Shown here one piece after another: positions 60,526-64,000 of a stretch of DNA of 64,000 nt (its first letter is position 1; each line of letters starts with the position of its first letter). The DNA comes from CBDAQD01 sp965275905 (GTDB taxonomy: Bacteria; Pseudomonadota; Alphaproteobacteria; Rhizobiales; JAJFHC01): positions 45,965 to 109,964 of the forward strand of contig CBDHYJ010000049.1 in the NCBI GenBank assembly GCA_965275905.1, given 5' to 3'. Position numbers and translations under genes: made by a program. The notes beneath the pieces are model-generated. The model saw only the letters and a list, made by a program, of their open reading frames with translations. It was not told where the DNA came from and did no database searches.

Positions 60526-61887
60526 ATGTCTTCAGACAATGGAAAATCTTGCTGCGGCCCCGGATATGCATCGCCTCAGGAAGCCATGCAGGCGGAGCGC
60601 GAGAAACTGCTCTACACTGTGGCGCTCTACACCGGCACGGGCATCGAGCAGCCGGATTACCTGGCCACCGTCGACGTGGATCCGGAGAGCGACACCTATT
60701 CCCAGGTGGTGGCACGGACGGAGATGCCGCAGCTTGGCGACGAACTGCACCATTCCGGCTGGAACGCCTGTTCGTCATGCCATGATGATGAGACCAAGGA
60801 GCGCCGGTTCCTGCTGATGCCGGGCGTGCGCACGTCCAACATCAACGTCATCGATACGTCTGATGCCCGCAATCCCAAGCTGCACAAGGTGGTGTCCGGC
60901 GACGATATCAAGGCCCAGACCAACCTGTCCGGCCCGCACACCGTGCACTGTCTGGGTGCCGACATCATCATTTCCATGCTGGGTGATGCCGACGGCAACG
61001 CGCCCGGCGGCTTCCTGCATCTCAACGAGGACTTCGAGATCGTCGGGCGCTGGGAGAACGACATCTCCGGCATGAACTACAACTACGACTTCTGGTATCA
61101 GCCGCGCCACAACATGATGGTGTCGTCGGAATGGGCTGCGCCCAACACGTTCATGCCCGGCTTTGACCTTGAGGACGTCGCCAAGGGCAAGTACGGCCAC
61201 TCGATCCATTTCTGGGACTTCGAGAACAAGAAGATCGAGAAGTCCGTGGATCTTGGCGAAGAGGGGATGATCCCGCTTGAGGTGCGGTTCCATCACAACC
61301 CGGATTCGAGCCACGGTTTCGTTGCAGCGACCCTGTCATCGAACGTGTTCCACTGGCACAAGAACGGGGCCGGCATCGAGGTCGAGAAGGTCATCGATAT
61401 CCCGACCATCGACGTCGAGGGCTTCCCGGTGCCGATGCCGTCGCTGATCACGGACATACTCATTTCGATGGACGACAAGTACCTCTACTTCTCGAACTGG
61501 CTGCACGGCGACCTGCGCCAGTACGACATCTCCGATCCGTCCAACCCGAAGATGACGGGCCAGGTCTGGATCGGCGGTCTGCTCGGCAAGGCGCCCGAGG
61601 TCAACGGCGTGACCGTTCACGGCGCACCGCAGATGATTCAGCTTTCGCTGGACGGCAAGCGGCTCTACGTGACCACGTCGCTGTTCTCGACTTGGGACAA
61701 CCAGTTCTACCCGTCGATGATGGATGGCGGCGCCCAAATGTTCATGATCGACTGCGATACGGACAATGGCGGCATGACCATCAACCCGGACTTCGTCGTC
61801 GACTTCAAGGACGAGCCGAACGGCCCGGCGCGCTGCCACGAGATGCGCTATCCGGGCGGCGACGTAACGTCCGACATCTGGCTCTAG
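60526..61887 (+). CDS. SBP56-family protein (selenium-binding protein/methanethiol oxidase)
   Basis: A 453-residue protein of the SBP56 family: KSCCGPGYASPQEAMQA at the N-terminus, GWNACSSCHDD, SGPHTVHCLGAD, and PGFDLEDVAKGKYGHSIHFW. Bacterial MtoX in this family is a copper methanethiol oxidase giving formaldehyde, H2O2 and H2S. GGGAGGAAG precedes ATG 60526. No signal peptide is visible, although well-studied MtoX proteins act in the periplasm, and the usual SCO1/MauG partners are absent. Methanethiol oxidase activity is therefore only a possibility. Confidence 0.92.
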   Translation: MSSDNGKSCCGPGYASPQEAMQAEREKLLYTVALYTGTGIEQPDYLATVDVDPESDTYSQVVARTEMPQLGDELHHSGWNACSSCHDDETKERRFLLMPGVRTSNINVIDTSDARNPKLHKVVSGDDIKAQTNLSGPHTVHCLGADIIISMLGDADGNAPGGFLHLNEDFEIVGRWENDISGMNYNYDFWYQPRHNMMVSSEWAAPNTFMPGFDLEDVAKGKYGHSIHFWDFENKKIEKSVDLGEEGMIPLEVRFHHNPDSSHGFVAATLSSNVFHWHKNGAGIEVEKVIDIPTIDVEGFPVPMPSLITDILISMDDKYLYFSNWLHGDLRQYDISDPSNPKMTGQVWIGGLLGKAPEVNGVTVHGAPQMIQLSLDGKRLYVTTSLFSTWDNQFYPSMMDGGAQMFMIDCDTDNGGMTINPDFVVDFKDEPNGPARCHEMRYPGGDVTSDIWL

Positions 61888-61909
61888 GCATGACCCGGGA
61901 GGAGCCCGT

Positions 61910-62263
61910 ATGCGGCACCTCCCGGTTCCCGGCGCCATGAAGACCCACAAGGTGACGCTGCTCAACAGGGGCGGCCGCGTGCTGGATGTGCGCGAGGACG
62001 AGGCCATCCTCGATGTCTGCGAGGCGAACGGCATCGTCCTGCCGGTCGCCTGCCGCTACGGCGGCTGCATCACGTGCGCGGCCAGGCTCGTTTCGGGCAG
62101 GGTCGTCCAGCCCAGGGGGACGGCGCTCAACAAACGCCAGTCGCAGGCGGGGTTCGTCTTGCTTTGTGTAGCGCGGCCGCGCTCTGACTGCGAGATCGAG
62201 GCCGGCGTCGAAAGCCACGGCGGACTCTACGTCAATCCGTTCGCCGTGAAGCCGAAGGATTAG
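61910..62263 (+). CDS. Plant-type 2Fe-2S ferredoxin
   Basis: A 117-residue ferredoxin. The cluster ligands are in CRYGGCITCAARL (C-x4-C-x2-C) and the fourth Cys in VLLCVARP. GGGAGGAG lies five bases before ATG 61910; ATG 61937 is a possible shorter start. It follows the SBP56 gene by 22 bases, so it is probably co-expressed and may transfer electrons for that protein or for an oxygenase elsewhere. Confidence 0.92.
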   Translation: MRHLPVPGAMKTHKVTLLNRGGRVLDVREDEAILDVCEANGIVLPVACRYGGCITCAARLVSGRVVQPRGTALNKRQSQAGFVLLCVARPRSDCEIEAGVESHGGLYVNPFAVKPKD

Positions 62264-62320
62264 GCCGTCATTATTCTGACAGTGGCCGGCTGGATCCTGC
62301 CGCGATCAGACCGTTTGGCT

Positions 62321-62716
62321 CTAAACTGCTGCCGTTGCCTCGATTTCGACGCAGAGACCCGGTTTGGCGAGGGTGGCGACAACCAGCGTTGTGACCGCGG
62401 GCGGTTCGTCCGAGCCCCATTTCTCCTGGCGGATCGCCGACAGCGCGGGCAGGTCCTTTTCATCGGTGAGGTAATAGGTCACGCGCAGGATGTTTGCCGT
62501 TGTCATGTCCGCATCTGCCAGCAGCGCTTCAATATTGTCCATGGACTGCCGGCACTGCGCGTCGAAGGTCTCGTGCATCGTGCCGTCCGGGGCAATCCCG
62601 ATCTGTCCCGAGAGGAGCAGAAGGCGCCCGGGCGCTGAGATCTCTACGCCGTGTGAATAGATGTTCCGGAACTCCGGCGGGACGTCCCGGACCGTGTCTG
62701 GTGCAAATCTTCTCAT
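62321..62716 (-). CDS. RidA-family protein lacking the catalytic arginine
   Basis: A 131-residue Rid/YjgF protein: LLLLSGQIGIAPDGTM, FDAQCRQSMDNIEALLADA and LRVTYYLTDEKDLPAL. In true RidA imine deaminases an arginine sits in the P-A-R segment of the last strand; here it reads PPAVTTLVV, so the protein falls with the non-deaminating Rid subfamilies. It converges with the ferredoxin gene. Function unknown. Confidence 0.88.
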   Translation of the reverse strand: MRRFAPDTVRDVPPEFRNIYSHGVEISAPGRLLLLSGQIGIAPDGTMHETFDAQCRQSMDNIEALLADADMTTANILRVTYYLTDEKDLPALSAIRQEKWGSDEPPAVTTLVVATLAKPGLCVEIEATAAV

Positions 62717-62908
62717 GCTTCCCGTTTCCGATGGTCAGTTTCGCCATCAGAAAATCCGGGAACGGCCGCCGTTACCAATCGAAAACCGGGAGGCGACATA
62801 AGGCCCGTCTATGCCGTTGATTCCGGTCGATCGATCAACTGAATTGATGATGAGATCAGGTCCTGGCGCTTGCCCGGAAGCTTCCGACCCATTGATCCTT
62901 GCGCGATC

Positions 62909-62929
62909 GACGGGGCAGGACGCCCCGTC
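62909..62929. other. GC hairpin in the 62.7-63.0 kb interval
   Basis: GACGGGGC-N5-GCCCCGTC lies in the ~298-base interval before the peptidase gene. It could be a regulatory hairpin of its leader. Nothing else was recognised there. Confidence 0.35.
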
Positions 62930-63014
62930 GCAGACATTTGTCTTTTCGCCGGGTTGGGGCGGGGGCCATAATCCTGCACCAGCTCGCCAATTCGGCCGCA
63001 CCATCGCAAGGACA

Positions 63015-64000
63015 ATGATCGTGACGGATCTTGACGACGTTCCGCTTATCCCTAGGCGTCTGCTGTTGGAGAATCCGAGCCGATTGGACCCGGAACTGTC
63101 TCCGGACGGGACCCGGCTTGCCTGGCTGGCCCCGGTCGACGGCGTCATGAATGTCTGGGTGGCGCCTGCCGATGCACTCGATCAGGCCCGGCCCGTCACG
63201 AGGCGGTCCGGCCGGCCGGTCGCATGGCAGGAGTGGAGCGCGGACGGCCATTACATTCTGTTCTTTCAGGATGAGACAGGCGACGAAAACTATCACGTCT
63301 TTGCTGCGGATCCGGACACTGGAGACGTTCGCGATTTGACGCCGTTTCAGGGCAGTACTGCGCGCGTCGTCCTGAATTCCCCCGACCGGCCCGGCCGTTT
63401 GGTCGTGGAGACGAACGACCGGGATGCGCAATGGTTCGATTCATGGGACATCGATCTTTCAACCGGAGAACGAACGCTCGTCTTCGAAAACACCGAGCGG
63501 ATCGGCTGGAAAGTATTCGACTGGCAGGGCCGTATGCGTTTGGCCAGGCGCAGTCTCGGCAAGAGCGGAGGCGAAGAAATTCTGCGTGTCGTCGACGGGG
63601 ATCTGGAGCCGTGGGTGACCGTCCTGGGCGAGGACGTTCTCCTGACGGGCTTCCATGTGTTCAATCGTGACGGGTCGCGCCTTTCAAGGATTTCATCCGT
63701 CGGCCGCAACACGGCCGCCCTGATCAGTATGGATGTCGGAACGGGAGTCGAGACCGTCCTCGTGGAGCACGACAAGGCGGATGTGATGCGGGTGCTTTAC
63801 GATCCGGTTTCCTTCGAACCGGTGGCGGCGGCCGTCGACCCGGGACGCCGTGAATGGATCGCTCTCGATCGGGCCACCGGGGAATCGCTCGCGCATCTGG
63901 CGGCCGCCGTGCCGGAGGCCGACTTCGACATCATTAGCATGAGCGAGGATAATGAGCGCTGGATCGCCGCCGCCTGGTCGCCGCGCATGGCCGCCACCTA
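63015..64000 (+). CDS. S9 family peptidase, N-terminal part
   Basis: The first ~328 residues of a prolyl-oligopeptidase-family protein, running off the window. The visible part is the beta-propeller: PRRLLLENPSRLDPELSPDG, TRLAWLAPVDGVMNVW, WSADGHYILFFQDETGDENY and further W-D and D-G repeats. The catalytic Ser-Asp-His domain is beyond the window. ATG 63015 has AAGGA only two bases away; GTG 63021, with AAGGA at a normal distance, may be the true start. Confidence 0.85.
   Translation, partial: MIVTDLDDVPLIPRRLLLENPSRLDPELSPDGTRLAWLAPVDGVMNVWVAPADALDQARPVTRRSGRPVAWQEWSADGHYILFFQDETGDENYHVFAADPDTGDVRDLTPFQGSTARVVLNSPDRPGRLVVETNDRDAQWFDSWDIDLSTGERTLVFENTERIGWKVFDWQGRMRLARRSLGKSGGEEILRVVDGDLEPWVTVLGEDVLLTGFHVFNRDGSRLSRISSVGRNTAALISMDVGTGVETVLVEHDKADVMRVLYDPVSFEPVAAAVDPGRREWIALDRATGESLAHLAAAVPEADFDIISMSEDNERWIAAAWSPRMAAT

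Noticed and set aside
1..64000. CRISPR array, prophage, toxin-antitoxin or restriction system
   Set aside because: No regular spaced repeats, cas genes, phage structural genes, paired small toxin/antitoxin frames or methylase motifs were found.

Overview
The window is GC-rich, densely coded bacterial chromosome. It reads as Alphaproteobacteria, probably the Hyphomicrobiales/Rhodospirillales side. The support is the gene content (TRAP and DASS transporters, DUF1194, GcvA-type LysR, cobalt nitrile hydratase), several CtrA-type TTAA-N7-TTAA boxes and REP-like intergenic palindromes. This is inference from content; I cannot name a genus. No rRNA, tRNA, CRISPR array, phage structural gene or plasmid replication gene was seen. 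One insertion sequence is present.

Layout. 0-9.9 kb: tail of a copper amine oxidase, a transglutaminase-like protein, a complete molybdate uptake locus (modABC, an HTH-only ModE-like regulator and a ModE-type operator), an exonuclease/phosphatase-fold protein, a secreted HbpS/GlcG-like protein, a secreted arginine-rich protein and the dgoK-dgoA pair of galactonate catabolism. 10-18.6 kb: an HxlR-controlled GST/NTF2/tautomerase set, a FAD amine oxidoreductase, an acyl-CoA dehydrogenase/CaiB/MaoC-like operon broken by single-base indels, and a PhyH dioxygenase. 18.7-30 kb: a TRAP transporter with a divergent GntR regulator, a CtrA-box array before a small secreted protein, a DASS transporter coupled to a tandem universal-stress protein, an HSL-type esterase, and MFS and EamA transporters. 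30-35 kb: a cobalt nitrile hydratase operon ending in a DUF3095 cyclase-like gene, a divergent aminothiazoline-carboxylate hydrolase-like gene, then an AT-rich islet with a secreted orphan protein.

35-46.6 kb: FAD oxidoreductase and hydrolase, an ArsR-controlled NIPSNAP/ABM pair, a Rieske oxygenase with LysR regulator, a LacI-controlled SDR/zinc-dehydrogenase sugar-acid locus, an OmpA-type lipoprotein and a secreted von Willebrand factor A protein. 46.7-50.5 kb: an IS4-type element inside a REP palindrome, a mosaic repeat, a low-GC membrane protein and two tandem paralogues of a membrane-anchored EF-hand/RTX-associated module. 50.6-64 kb: a PEP mutase/isocitrate lyase-family enzyme, 5-oxoprolinase genes (pxpA divergent from pxpBC), a BCCT transporter, an aldo/keto reductase with a hydrolase, PhzF and LysE-type genes, a CIA30 protein, a SBP56/methanethiol-oxidase-family protein with a ferredoxin, a RidA protein and the start of an S9 peptidase.

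The genes look like many small catabolic and transport modules, each with its own local regulator. Clear operators (ModE, HxlR, ArsR, LacI) sit beside their genes. Four genes carry definite or likely single-base indels in short G/C runs, and a fifth (dgoK) lacks a usual start. This points either to consensus errors in the assembly or to local gene decay, so those genes should be checked against raw reads before being called dead.
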